Source: Pseudanabaena sp. M085S1SP2A07QC (lineage in GTDB: Bacteria > Cyanobacteriota > Cyanobacteriia > Pseudanabaenales > Pseudanabaenaceae). Taken from it: a DNA stretch of 64,000 bases. The notes beneath the pieces are model-generated. The model was not told where the DNA came from, did no database searches, and saw nothing but the letters and a program-made list of their open reading frames with translations. The position numbers and the translations under genes are program-made. Shown here piece by piece: positions 8,972-17,570 of this stretch (the stretch's first letter is position 1; the number at the start of each line of letters is the position of its first letter). The DNA is taken from the NCBI GenBank assembly GCA_020404895.1, contig JADBWK010000016.1, positions 30,829 to 94,828 of the forward strand, in the 5' to 3' direction.

Positions 8972-9829
8972 ATGTTTTCAAAAATGTATAGATGTCCTGT
9001 CTGTGAACAAACAAGTCATAAAGATCTCTACAAATTAGATAACGGAAAACTTATAACCTGTAAAAACTGTCAATTGGCTTTTTATGTTCCACGCCCTACT
9101 TCAGAAGAATTAGCTGATTTCTATGACCAGCAATCTTATCGTGAAGATTATACCCAGAGCATCATGTCTAGCCAAGACTTTACAAAAAATAGATATCAAG
9201 AGCTAAAAAGAATAATTGCTAAATATCACCCTGATCTACTGAAACAAAATAGTAAATCGTTCCTAGATATTGGCTGTGGTTTAGGTAATCTATTACAATT
9301 TGCGATCGCAGATGGATGGCAAATTACTGGCACAGAACTTTCTCCAATCGCTGCTGATCAAGCCGATAAAAAAATTCGCAATCATATTTTAGTTGGAGAT
9401 ATTTCGGCATTAGATTTGCCAGAAAATAGTTTTGATTTAATCACTATTTACCATGTGATAGAGCATTTAATTGATCCGATTCTCACATTAGAGAAACTGC
9501 AAAAACTACTCAAACCTGATGGGATTCTATTCATCGAGACCCCAAATTTGAATAGCTTAGGAGCAAGATTTAGAGGCAAGAACTGGTCAAATATTATTCC
9601 CCCTGAGCATATTAACTATTTTAATTCTAAGTCTCTAGGCAATAGTTTAGAGATTGCAGGTTTTGACGAATTTATAATAGTTACCAATGCTCCTTACAAG
9701 ATTGAAGTCATATCAACTTGGAATAAATTACTACAGATAGTTGTAAGTTCTATATACAAACTTACTCCTCTTTTGGGGCTAGGAGCTGCATTACAAGCCG
9801 TTGCCTTTTCTTCATTAAAGTCCAAATGA
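8972..9829 (+). CDS. Zinc-ribbon class I SAM methyltransferase
   Basis: A 285-residue protein. The N-terminus holds a Cys4 knuckle (C8, C11, C30, C33), followed by FYVPRPTSEELADFYDQQ, a linker typical of glycan-cluster methyltransferases. SFLDIGCGLGNLLQFA is SAM motif I at about residues 91-106, and FDLITIYHVIEHLIDP is motif II with the conserved HVIEH. The short hydrophobic C-terminus may contact the membrane. It is the last gene of the glycan block. Transcription then meets the convergent aminopeptidase gene with about 85 bp between the stops and no obvious terminator. Confidence 0.83.
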   Translation: MFSKMYRCPVCEQTSHKDLYKLDNGKLITCKNCQLAFYVPRPTSEELADFYDQQSYREDYTQSIMSSQDFTKNRYQELKRIIAKYHPDLLKQNSKSFLDIGCGLGNLLQFAIADGWQITGTELSPIAADQADKKIRNHILVGDISALDLPENSFDLITIYHVIEHLIDPILTLEKLQKLLKPDGILFIETPNLNSLGARFRGKNWSNIIPPEHINYFNSKSLGNSLEIAGFDEFIIVTNAPYKIEVISTWNKLLQIVVSSIYKLTPLLGLGAALQAVAFSSLKSK

Positions 9830-9915
9830 CTGCAAAATATGAATAATCTCTAGTTGTAACGATGATTGCAGCCGTTATTGGTGTTGCAGTAATTTACCGC
9901 AAATCGCAAACCGCA

Positions 9916-11811
9916 TCAAAAGCTACAAGCTTGTTCTAACCAAACCGTTTCGTCATCTGTAAGTAAAGGTGATAATTTCTGCACCACAGATGCATAGTAG
10001 CTTTCCAGCCATGAGGTTTGTTGAGGGTTGAGCTTGCTGCGATCAATCAGCTTCTTGTCAAAGGGAATATAGGTCAAGGACTCAAACTCGTACCAAGGAG
10101 TTTTATTGGGATTTGGCTCCTGAGAACTGTCTGATTCCTGCTCGACTTCTTTTACAAAATAGAGATTTTCCAAGCGAATACCACCCCATTGAGGTTCATA
10201 GTAGCCTGGTTCGATGCTATTGATTGTACCCAGATCGAGAGATTGATTAACGCGCTTACTAATACCATTTGGTCCCTCATGGACATTGAGAAATACGCCC
10301 ACGCCATGCCCAGTACCATGTCCAAAATCTAGACCACTTTGCCACATTGAAGAACGAGCAATGCCATCGATTTGACTGCCTGTTGTGCCTTTAGGGAATT
10401 TTTGCATCGCGCAATTGATATGCGATTTTAGAACTTCAGTATAGCGATCGCATTGCTCTTCTGTAGGCTTACCAATGCTAATGGCGCGAGTATCATCGGT
10501 AGTACCGCCATAAAATTGTGAGCCAGAATCTAACAGCAGCAATTCGCCATGGATTAGTTTGCAATTAGGATTAGGATTACTGTAATGGACGATCGAGCCA
10601 TTTGCACCTGTACCTGCTATCGTCGGGAAGCTGAGATCGTAGAAACCTTCTTGCTGTTTATATAAACCTTCAATTTTATTAGCAACATCACGTTCACTGA
10701 TAGTATTACCAGTATCAATTTGCTCTTCTATCCATTTGAAGGTGAGAGTTTTGGCTAAGCTAGCCTTGAGGTTGGCTTGCTGCATTTGGGCGATTTCTAC
10801 AGCATTTTTATGCGCTTTGAAAGTCTCGATTGGGTGTTCAGAACCAACTATTTTCGCTTTGACATCCTTAAGTTGCAAATATGTACCATAGGTGGTTTGA
10901 GCGATCGCAACTAGGACATTTTTATGCTCAACAACTAGCGATCGCAAGGTGGGAATATACTGCTCATAATCAAGGATTTGTACTTGTCCAGCAAGAGCTT
11001 GGCGCACTGGCTCGTCAATGCGCGATGTATTTGTAAAGAGATATGCATCAGTTGTAGTGACGATCGCATAGCTAATAAATACAGGATTGCATTCCACATC
11101 GCGACCGCGCAAATTGTAAAGCCATGCAATCTGATCAAGCTTAGTCACAGGTAAAATTGCGGCTTTCTTTTTATCCATTACTTCACGGACGCGCTCTAAT
11201 TTTTTGGCTAAACTCTCACCAGTAACTGACTCAGGAAGAGTAATTACGGGTTGATCGCCAAAAGGTGGGATAGGTTCGCTTTCCAGCCAAGGACTTTGAG
11301 ATCGCACTGCATCTACTAAATTTTCAATAATAGGAACTATCTGCACTCCACCGTCGCTTAAACGTTCTGAGAAGCGTCGATATTGAGTGACGGTAATCGT
11401 AAAGGGATCAATCCCCAATCGGAAGGTTTGTAATTGTTTTGCAGCAGTTTGACCAAGTTCTTCAAGCACCTCTTCTACGGTTTGGTGCTCTTCTAGACCG
11501 ACTTTGCAGACTTTTTGGAGATTAGCATCCACTTGCATATCTGCTTGCTCGTAATATCGTGAATCCACAAATACCCAAGCTTTCTCACTGCTAATTAAAA
11601 AATCACCTGCGGAGCCTGTAAAGCCACTAATCCATTGACGACGTTGTTTGGCTTCGGGCAAATATTCATTAAGATGCTCATCGGCTGAAGGGACAAAATA
11701 GGCATCTAACTTATGTTTGGCGAGTTGCGATCGCAGAGCGGCAAATTTCTGAGCAGTTCCTTGTAATTCTATAGATGGGGATTCTGCTGGTAAAGTCTGC
11801 AATAAAACCAT
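9916..11811 (-). CDS. M24B Xaa-Pro aminopeptidase (aminopeptidase P, long form)
   Basis: A 631-residue protein of the three-domain eukaryote-like aminopeptidase P type. The family removes N-terminal residues preceding proline and uses two metal ions. All five expected ligands are visible in the C-terminal pita-bread domain: Asp in LLLDSGS, Asp in TTDDTRA, His in GHGTGHGVG, Glu in SIEPGYY and Glu in IRLENLYF. Two creatinase-like N-terminal domains begin with KFAALRSQLAKHKLDAYFVP. Length of about 600 residues or more fits the three-domain class rather than the shorter E. coli PepP. Predicted cytoplasmic. Confidence 0.9.
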   Translation of the reverse strand: MVLLQTLPAESPSIELQGTAQKFAALRSQLAKHKLDAYFVPSADEHLNEYLPEAKQRRQWISGFTGSAGDFLISSEKAWVFVDSRYYEQADMQVDANLQKVCKVGLEEHQTVEEVLEELGQTAAKQLQTFRLGIDPFTITVTQYRRFSERLSDGGVQIVPIIENLVDAVRSQSPWLESEPIPPFGDQPVITLPESVTGESLAKKLERVREVMDKKKAAILPVTKLDQIAWLYNLRGRDVECNPVFISYAIVTTTDAYLFTNTSRIDEPVRQALAGQVQILDYEQYIPTLRSLVVEHKNVLVAIAQTTYGTYLQLKDVKAKIVGSEHPIETFKAHKNAVEIAQMQQANLKASLAKTLTFKWIEEQIDTGNTISERDVANKIEGLYKQQEGFYDLSFPTIAGTGANGSIVHYSNPNPNCKLIHGELLLLDSGSQFYGGTTDDTRAISIGKPTEEQCDRYTEVLKSHINCAMQKFPKGTTGSQIDGIARSSMWQSGLDFGHGTGHGVGVFLNVHEGPNGISKRVNQSLDLGTINSIEPGYYEPQWGGIRLENLYFVKEVEQESDSSQEPNPNKTPWYEFESLTYIPFDKKLIDRSKLNPQQTSWLESYYASVVQKLSPLLTDDETVWLEQACSF

Positions 11812-11869
11812 GAAGTTTTGGCAAATATAATTTGGTCTATAAAAATTCTAACCTAAGTACATCATCACA

Positions 11870-11905
11870 AAATAAAGGCGGCGCTCTAAGCGCCGCCTTT
11901 ATTTT
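11870..11905 (-). terminator. Rho-independent terminator after the DUF4278 gene
   Basis: AAATAAAGGCGGCGC pairs perfectly with GCGCCGCCTTTATTT around a TCTAA loop. On the minus strand the stem is followed by a T-rich run. It touches the stop codon of the gene at 11905-12438. Confidence 0.8.
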
Positions 11906-12438
11906 TAATCTACATAAGAGCCACGATATTTGATCCGTTCTTTGGGCTTGGCTGACTTTTGAGATTCTCTTGCGGCTGAGAGAGGATCTCGGAAATCTTG
12001 TGAGGATTCGTCTGCAATACTTGCAACATTTGCTCCTCGATATTTAATCACAGGCTGAGCTTTATCAATATTTTTTTGATCGCTTTTAACCGCTAGGTCT
12101 TCTGGTCTATAGCGATTGCCTCGATACTGCATAACTTCAATTTCTTCTTCAATATCTCCATTAAATTCATCTTGATTAAGGGGCGAAGCAACAGACTGCG
12201 ACGATTTATCAGGATTTCGGGATTTGGGCGGTGTGTAGAGCTTACCCAAAACCTTAAAACAAAAATAGGGCAGCCCCACAGCAATCACGAGAATCACCAA
12301 CAGCGAATCTATCTGCGTCAGTGCATCAGAAATAATGTCTATATGATTTGAGGCAGCCCACATCGAAATCATTGAGAAAACTGTGATTGCCGAGGCAACT
12401 TGTAAAGTGCGATAAATAAAAGACTTTTTCATGGACAA
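11905..12438 (-). CDS. DUF4278-type membrane-anchored protein
   Basis: A 177-residue protein with two hydrophobic segments near the N-terminus (about residues 14-33 and 46-65). A polar tail follows with three copies of a YRG motif: MQYRGNRYRPEDL, VIKYRGANVAS and IKYRGSYVD at the extreme C-terminus. The KYRGxxY motif is the hallmark of DUF4278, a small domain widespread in cyanobacteria without known function. Multiple copies behind a membrane anchor would put the motifs on one face of a membrane. No partner gene is adjacent; function unknown. Confidence 0.7.
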   Translation of the reverse strand: MSMKKSFIYRTLQVASAITVFSMISMWAASNHIDIISDALTQIDSLLVILVIAVGLPYFCFKVLGKLYTPPKSRNPDKSSQSVASPLNQDEFNGDIEEEIEVMQYRGNRYRPEDLAVKSDQKNIDKAQPVIKYRGANVASIADESSQDFRDPLSAARESQKSAKPKERIKYRGSYVD

Positions 12439-12643
12439 TTAGCCACAATTACCTTGAATGAACTTTACGTAATTGCATCGTAATCACTTGCGCTTAACAG
12501 ATACGCTTACAAATACAATTAGCGACGTATTTTACTAACATAACCCTTATTGACGATCTTAATCGCTATATTCGCTACGATTTTTGGTAGGGTTTAAGGA
12601 GCAGATTGGAAAATAAACAACTTTAATAACTGGAAGAATACAA

Positions 12644-13258
12644 ATGCAGGAATGGATTACTAATACCATGAACTCTCTAGGCTATCTAGGGATCGGGCTA
12701 TTGATGTTTTTAGAAAATCTGTTTCCACCAATTCCTTCAGAGTTGATTATGCCTTTGGCGGGATATACAGCAACTTTTCCCAATACGCAAATTCAAGTTA
12801 TTCCTGCGATCGCGGCAGGAGTGATTGGTACGATCTTGGGTGCGATCCCTTGGTACTATGCAGGACTATTGCTCGGACAAAAGAGATTGCAATTGTTAGC
12901 AAGTCGCTATGGTAAATGGATTGGTATTTCTGGCGATGACATTGAGAAATCGACGAATTGGTTTCAAAAGCATGGTTCAAAGGCTGTTTTATTCGGTCGG
13001 CTGGTTCCTGGCATTCGCACGTTGATTTCCATTCCCGCAGGTATTAGCAAAATGCCTGTAGTCCCATTCTTTATCTATTCCACGATTGGGACGATTGCTT
13101 GGGTGACTTTGTTAACTTATGCGGGATATTTCTTGGGTAAGAACTACAAGTTAGTTGAAGACTATATCGATGTTATTACCAAGGTCGTAGTTTTTGGTGT
13201 TTTGCTAGCGATCGCTTCATTTATTGGCTATCGCCTATGGAAGCGATCTCGTAAATAA
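12644..13258 (+). CDS. DedA-family membrane protein
   Basis: A 204-residue integral membrane protein. It shows the DedA/SNARE-associated pattern: LLMFLENLFPPIPSELIMP near the N-terminus, and later KHGSKAVLFGRLVPGIRTL followed by PAGISKM, with the conserved F/GR-x-x-P-x-x-R residues. Hydrophobic segments at the ends are consistent with re-entrant loops and transmembrane helices. Family members act as lipid transporters or scramblases (undecaprenyl phosphate or phosphatidylethanolamine flipping in well-studied cases) and affect envelope integrity. Which lipid is moved here is unknown. Confidence 0.9.
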   Translation: MQEWITNTMNSLGYLGIGLLMFLENLFPPIPSELIMPLAGYTATFPNTQIQVIPAIAAGVIGTILGAIPWYYAGLLLGQKRLQLLASRYGKWIGISGDDIEKSTNWFQKHGSKAVLFGRLVPGIRTLISIPAGISKMPVVPFFIYSTIGTIAWVTLLTYAGYFLGKNYKLVEDYIDVITKVVVFGVLLAIASFIGYRLWKRSRK

Positions 13259-13261
13259 AAC

Positions 13262-13304
13262 TCAAGATTGGTTTGGTGGGCAAAACCAGCCAAACCAATC
13301 TTGA
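13262..13304 (+). terminator. Hairpin after dedA-like gene
   Basis: TCAAGATTGGTTTGG pairs with CCAAACCAATCTTGA, four bases after the DedA stop codon. There is no poly-T tail, so it may be a transcript-end stabiliser rather than a classical terminator. Confidence 0.5.
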
Positions 13305-13348
13305 ATTGGGTTTGACCACAAAGCCCTGTAAAGAAATTGAGATCGCCT

Positions 13349-13442
13349 ACTCCCTTCCCAGTGAAAAATAGACGTTGCGGCGCGAAGCGCCGCAACGCTA
13401 ATTCTTGGTTTTATATGGCTATTTCTTTGGTGGGAAGGGAGT
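13349..13442. repeat. Two nested palindromes (outer arms 12 bp, inner 11 bp)
   Basis: ACTCCCTTCCCA (13349-13360) is the reverse complement of TGGGAAGGGAGT (13431-13442). Inside, CGTTGCGGCGC and GCGCCGCAACG (13373-13397) pair around GAA. This matches the GCGC-GAA-GCGC hairpins seen elsewhere in the window and fills most of the 257-bp gap before the next gene. Confidence 0.6.
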
Positions 13443-13515
13443 ATATAATCAAAATAGTTAGATTAGTTCAGTACATCGGTCAGGGCAAAAGCCAAGCTAA
13501 CCGAATATAAGCCTC

Positions 13516-14826
13516 ATGCGTTATTCACATTCGGAATCAAATACTCTGAGCCGCCGTTATGAATTGCCAACCTGTCTACTAGAGGTTTGGACAGAGCGAT
13601 CACCTTTATCGGATTGGCAGTCCCAAACTGTTGCTCAAAATTTAAGCTTTCGACTGCAATTAGCTCAAGGCAAAAAAATTATTAAAGGCAATCAGCAACA
13701 AATCGTCAACCTAATTGAAGCTGTTACTAGCTATTGCGATCGCTGGTTGACACAAGATGACTTTCAGTCTCTCGATCATGCTATCTCTGTCCCTCAACTG
13801 CCGAAGTTACAACTCTCGACCTTACAATTATTTGACCTGTACGAAAGCCTAGAACTCTGCACCAATGAGTTTGTGATTTTGCCAAACATAGTCCTAGAAG
13901 TGCGCCGACTCAATCCCAACTGGCTCAAAATTGTTGCAGGTGCGATCGCGATTGTCGGCATTAGTATTGGCACAATCCGTCTAATCTCGCCACCCTTTGG
14001 TGAGCAACCCAGCCATCAAATTGCTTCTACCCCCTCAGCTTCCGATCCTGAGAAAGTATCAATACCTCCTGTCAGTTTAGACAACAAAGTAGAAAGTCGT
14101 GCAAAAGTGGATGCTTCTCCAAAATCGACAAATCCGATTGCGCTTAGTCCTAAACCTTCTCTTTCTGAAGAAAAAAGTAATGTAGCAAATTCTCCTGCTG
14201 CTTCTAGCCTCTCTCAATCTCCTCAAAATATAAATCGCGATCGCAAAGATCTAGAGCAACACAATAAAGTCGCGATCGCTCCAGAATCAGATGTTGCTGA
14301 TTCTATTAATTCCAATTCCCAGCGTACGACGGATAATATTTCATCTATTACAGGTGCGATAAAACCATCAAGTCCAGCGACAAGACCAAGGAAACTAGAG
14401 GTTCCAAAGATTGATAATTCCTCTCAACCAACAACCTTAGTAGGTGAATCTGCTCCATCATCTACAGCCCCATCTGCACCGTTGTCTATTCCTTCGGCAG
14501 AGTCTCGTGGGAATAGTAACAATGCCGTAACTAATATCAAAGTTAATATCAAAGTTTTACAGATTCAATCGGAATTGCCAAGTGATATAACCTCAGCCTT
14601 GGTTCGTTACATCCAATCGCAGCAAATTCCTGCATCTACAACAGGAACGCTCACTTTCGAGTTAGTGATTTCAGGCGATCGCATTAGTAATATATCTAAT
14701 GATAATCAAGGTTCTACATTGAGAGATACTAATGCGATCGCAGAATTAGAAAAGAGCATTTCTGAATGGCGTTCACCTAATTCTACTAATGGCAAAATCC
14801 GTCTTTTATTACAATTATCCCCATAA
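13516..14826 (+). CDS. DUF4335-like protein with one transmembrane helix
   Basis: A 436-residue protein in three parts. The N-terminal ~140 residues (RRYELPTCLLEVWTERS onward) resemble the cyanobacterial DUF4335 domain. A single hydrophobic helix, VAGAIAIVGISIGTIRLI, lies at about residues 147-165. A long Ser/Pro/Lys-rich disordered stretch follows, and then a short folded C-terminal part starting near ITNIKVNIKVLQIQ. That last part, with its TLTFELVISGDRIS strand, resembles a TonB-C or AMIN-like beta domain, but I cannot confirm this. A membrane-tethered envelope protein is the best guess. Confidence 0.6.
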   Translation: MRYSHSESNTLSRRYELPTCLLEVWTERSPLSDWQSQTVAQNLSFRLQLAQGKKIIKGNQQQIVNLIEAVTSYCDRWLTQDDFQSLDHAISVPQLPKLQLSTLQLFDLYESLELCTNEFVILPNIVLEVRRLNPNWLKIVAGAIAIVGISIGTIRLISPPFGEQPSHQIASTPSASDPEKVSIPPVSLDNKVESRAKVDASPKSTNPIALSPKPSLSEEKSNVANSPAASSLSQSPQNINRDRKDLEQHNKVAIAPESDVADSINSNSQRTTDNISSITGAIKPSSPATRPRKLEVPKIDNSSQPTTLVGESAPSSTAPSAPLSIPSAESRGNSNNAVTNIKVNIKVLQIQSELPSDITSALVRYIQSQQIPASTTGTLTFELVISGDRISNISNDNQGSTLRDTNAIAELEKSISEWRSPNSTNGKIRLLLQLSP

Positions 14827-14858
14827 ATAAAGAGGACGCTCTGCGTCCTCTTTATTTA
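14825..14858. terminator. Bidirectional terminator
   Basis: AAATAAAGAGGACGC and GCGTCCTCTTTATTT pair around a short TCT loop between convergent stop codons (14826 plus, 14856 minus). A-rich and T-rich flanks serve both strands. Confidence 0.8.
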
Positions 14859-15650
14859 TGAATTTAGTTGAAATACAAAACTAACTTTGTCACCTTTACC
14901 GAAAGAAATGCGATCGCCGACTCTAAGCTTATGACGATTGCCCGCAGATAAGGGTAGATTATTGACATAAGTACCATTGGTACTACCTGTATCCTCAAGA
15001 TAAAAAGAGCCAGCCTCAGCCCGAATATCCGCATGGATTCGCGAAACTATATCTGAATCTGGGAACCCAGACACATCAATATCGGGAGGAATTACCGTAT
15101 TTGATTTTCCAATGTGCACAACTGGTAAATGCGCAGGAATTTCGATATTGAGATTAGTCTGCACATGGAGCAAGGACGCAGCAAATTGCTGCAACTGAGT
15201 CCTTACACTACCCATTGGCACACTTGGCTCATTCATAGGTGTGGTTACAGATGGATTTTGCTCCTCTGCTGCGAGCAAGTTCTCGATATCGGTAAACTTG
15301 GGAATAGTTAGTCCCTCGGCGAAAGAATTAGCGACTAAATTTGAATCCGAATCATCTTCGGTCATGGCATCAGGTAAAGAATTTGACATAGCGCTGGAAA
15401 TAGATTGTATAGGGAAAACTTCTGTTGATGGCGTGATCGCACTTTCAACATTGATGTCTGGGAGCGGAATGGTGGCAGATGCCGCACTTAGATTAAATCC
15501 ACAATGTCCGCAGAACTTAGCATCTGATAATACAGTTGCACCACAACTAGGACATTGAATATTTTTGACAATCGGTAACGGCGTAAAACATGCTTCGCAG
15601 TTTATGGCTCCGTCAGGGTTGGCATGGGCGCAACTAGGACAAATAATCAT
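14856..15650 (-). CDS. Double zinc-ribbon protein with C-terminal FHA domain
   Basis: A 264-residue protein. Two zinc-ribbon modules open it (CPSCAHANPDGAINCEAC and CPSCGATVLSDAKFCGHC). A variable acidic linker follows, then an FHA domain from about residue 170. FHA landmarks are SRIHADI (the S/R-x-x-H phosphothreonine-binding loop) and DTGSTNGTYVN; the usual N-terminal GR is GK here. FHA domains bind phosphothreonine, so the partner is probably a substrate of a Ser/Thr kinase; one such kinase lies at 62.2 kb. It is the last of a minus-strand series cyclase, receiver, VWA, FHA. Confidence 0.85.
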   Translation of the reverse strand: MIICPSCAHANPDGAINCEACFTPLPIVKNIQCPSCGATVLSDAKFCGHCGFNLSAASATIPLPDINVESAITPSTEVFPIQSISSAMSNSLPDAMTEDDSDSNLVANSFAEGLTIPKFTDIENLLAAEEQNPSVTTPMNEPSVPMGSVRTQLQQFAASLLHVQTNLNIEIPAHLPVVHIGKSNTVIPPDIDVSGFPDSDIVSRIHADIRAEAGSFYLEDTGSTNGTYVNNLPLSAGNRHKLRVGDRISFGKGDKVSFVFQLNS

Positions 15651-15690
15651 AAGGGCAACTTAGATGGATAGTTTTTATTCACGATGAACC

Positions 15691-15760
15691 TAATGCAAAC
15701 CCAAATTTGTAAGGTTGCACCCCTGCGTGGTGCAACCTTACAAATTTGGGTTTGGCATTA
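15691..15760. repeat. Long hairpin between FHA and VWA genes
   Basis: The arms of about 32 bp begin TAATGCAAACCCAAATTTG and end CAAATTTGGGTTTGGCATTA, with a short CCTGCGT loop. Only a single base in the arms is unpaired. It lacks a poly-T tail and probably acts as an RNA processing or attenuation element between the two genes. Confidence 0.6.
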
Positions 15761-15805
15761 ATTTTGTCCATCTACTTAATTATCTAAAATTTAATTATCT
15801 AAAAT

Positions 15806-17080
15806 TTAAGGATTTGCAGGAGTTTGCAGTACAGTCTTGGATGCGATACGTGTTTTTTTGCGATCAGCTTCGCTTAGAGTAGTGCCTTCTTGTAGAAGGG
15901 TTGCATTATTTTGCAAGATCGTTGAGGCATTGTGATCGCCCATTTGCAAAGCTGTTTTAGCAGCAGATTGTAACATTGTCGCTGCCCCAGTGCGATCGCC
16001 CTGCTGAAGCTTTTGTTCGGCAAGTTGGGTTTGGCGATATTTGGCTAAAGCGAGTAAATAATTCTGCACTTGTGGATCGGCATTTGGCGTAAAGTCTTGA
16101 ACTAACTCAGCCGTGACTGCTACTAACGGTGACAATGAATTTGTTTTTGCTAGGGCAGGGATGTCAAAACGGGCTTGAGCTGTCAAAATTGGAATTTCCA
16201 AATTATCAGGATGTTCGACTGTATAACTAGCTGGGCTGATATAAAGATTAAATAGCACTACCCTTTCTACATCCGTCATCAGATCGCCTAGTCTGACAAT
16301 AATCGCGTTCCCTTCGGTTTGGTAGGTTAGCTCGATTGTGTCAGGAGAAACTTGGGCGATCGGCTTTAATTCCGCGAGTCTGACATGGGGTGCAAGCTGC
16401 AAAATCAGATGAGCATTGGTTAGCCCGATCGCTTGGACACGTTTTAATAATTTCTGAAATTCTTCTCCTGCTGCCTCGGGTGTGGGAATATATGCCATCG
16501 CACCACCGCCAGCGTCGGCAATGCGTTCCAATACATCTTGGTTCCAACTATCACCAAAACCAAGGCTATGTAGGGTCATGTTGTATTCAGTGGCTAGGCG
16601 AGAAAATTGGAAACAACGTTCATTATCACCATGCTCATTTTCGCCGTCAGTCAGCACAAAAATCTGGCTCACAGTGCCATCTTTTCCCTTGCTGCTCTCC
16701 TGTAAGCCCAATTTGATGCCATCATCGATACAAGTCCCACCCGAAGCCTTAAGTGATTGAATTTTGGCTTTAATTGATTCAATCCGATCAACGGGTTGAT
16801 TTTCGACTACCACATGAGCCTTGTGATCAAACCCAATTACGCTTATGCGATCTTGCGGATACATGCAATCAACTAGATCCCGAGCGGCGCGTTTGACCGT
16901 ATCCAGTGGTTGTCCTCCCATAGAGCCACTGTGATCTAAAACAAGACATAAGTTAAGCGGCGCATTATTGCCATCAAAAGCTGCGTTAGCGGAAATAGCG
17001 ATCGCCAACTGGCGTTGGCTACTGCCTTGACTACTATCGAGATTGCGATCGCTTAACTTACAGGTCAAATTTACGCTCAT
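15806..17080 (-). CDS. VWA-domain protein
   Basis: A 424-residue protein with a complete MIDAS metal site: LVLDHSGSMGG (DxSxS), GGTCIDDGI (Thr) and FVLTDGENEHGD (Asp). The C-terminal half has a beta-rich region and a helical, Gln/Ala-rich tail resembling the layout of soluble cyanobacterial VWA proteins. No signal peptide is visible, so it is likely cytosolic. It follows the receiver gene by one base, indicating a shared transcript. VWA domains mediate metal-dependent protein contacts; here it may couple the receiver to the downstream FHA protein, which is inference only. Confidence 0.85.
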   Translation of the reverse strand: MSVNLTCKLSDRNLDSSQGSSQRQLAIAISANAAFDGNNAPLNLCLVLDHSGSMGGQPLDTVKRAARDLVDCMYPQDRISVIGFDHKAHVVVENQPVDRIESIKAKIQSLKASGGTCIDDGIKLGLQESSKGKDGTVSQIFVLTDGENEHGDNERCFQFSRLATEYNMTLHSLGFGDSWNQDVLERIADAGGGAMAYIPTPEAAGEEFQKLLKRVQAIGLTNAHLILQLAPHVRLAELKPIAQVSPDTIELTYQTEGNAIIVRLGDLMTDVERVVLFNLYISPASYTVEHPDNLEIPILTAQARFDIPALAKTNSLSPLVAVTAELVQDFTPNADPQVQNYLLALAKYRQTQLAEQKLQQGDRTGAATMLQSAAKTALQMGDHNASTILQNNATLLQEGTTLSEADRKKTRIASKTVLQTPANP

Positions 17081-17081
17081 T

Positions 17082-17465
17082 TTAAGTCTCTATTCCGAGA
17101 ATTTCACAGGATTTTTCTAAGATTTCATCAGGGTCAAAAGGCTTAGTCATGTATATGTCCGCCCCCACATCTTTGCCCCGACTGCGATCGAATTCTTGCC
17201 CCTTAGCTGTCAGCATAATGATATATACATCACTTAAGTCAGGATCGGCTTTAACTTTTTGACAGACATCATAGCCATTCATCTTTGGCATCATTACGTC
17301 TAAGAATACTAAATTTGGCTTGTCACTCTGGATAGCCTCAAGTGCTTCCATACCGTTAGTTGCTGTTAATAGCTCTACGTCATGATCCTCAAGCTCTTCT
17401 AATGTTTGCTCTAAAAGCAAACGGATGTGCGGCTCATCGTCAACAATTAGTAGTTTTTTGCTCAT
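17082..17465 (-). CDS. Stand-alone CheY-like receiver
   Basis: A 127-residue single-domain response regulator. The acidic pocket D9/D10, phospho-acceptor D56 in LVFLDVMMP, T86 in IIMLTAKG and K108 in YMTKPFD are all present, so it should be phosphorylatable. No output domain follows. It sits between a GAF-cyclase gene upstream (105-bp gap) and the VWA gene, whose start is one base after its stop. No histidine kinase is in the window; the phosphodonor is elsewhere. Confidence 0.92.
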   Translation of the reverse strand: MSKKLLIVDDEPHIRLLLEQTLEELEDHDVELLTATNGMEALEAIQSDKPNLVFLDVMMPKMNGYDVCQKVKADPDLSDVYIIMLTAKGQEFDRSRGKDVGADIYMTKPFDPDEILEKSCEILGIET

Positions 17466-17570
17466 CTTTCAAGCCTACGATGTATCTCAAAACTAATGTA
17501 TCACTTACAGAGCTAAAAGCGCTCAAAAATAATCTAGGAAAGTGGCGCTTTATAGCACTTCTGCTAATCT

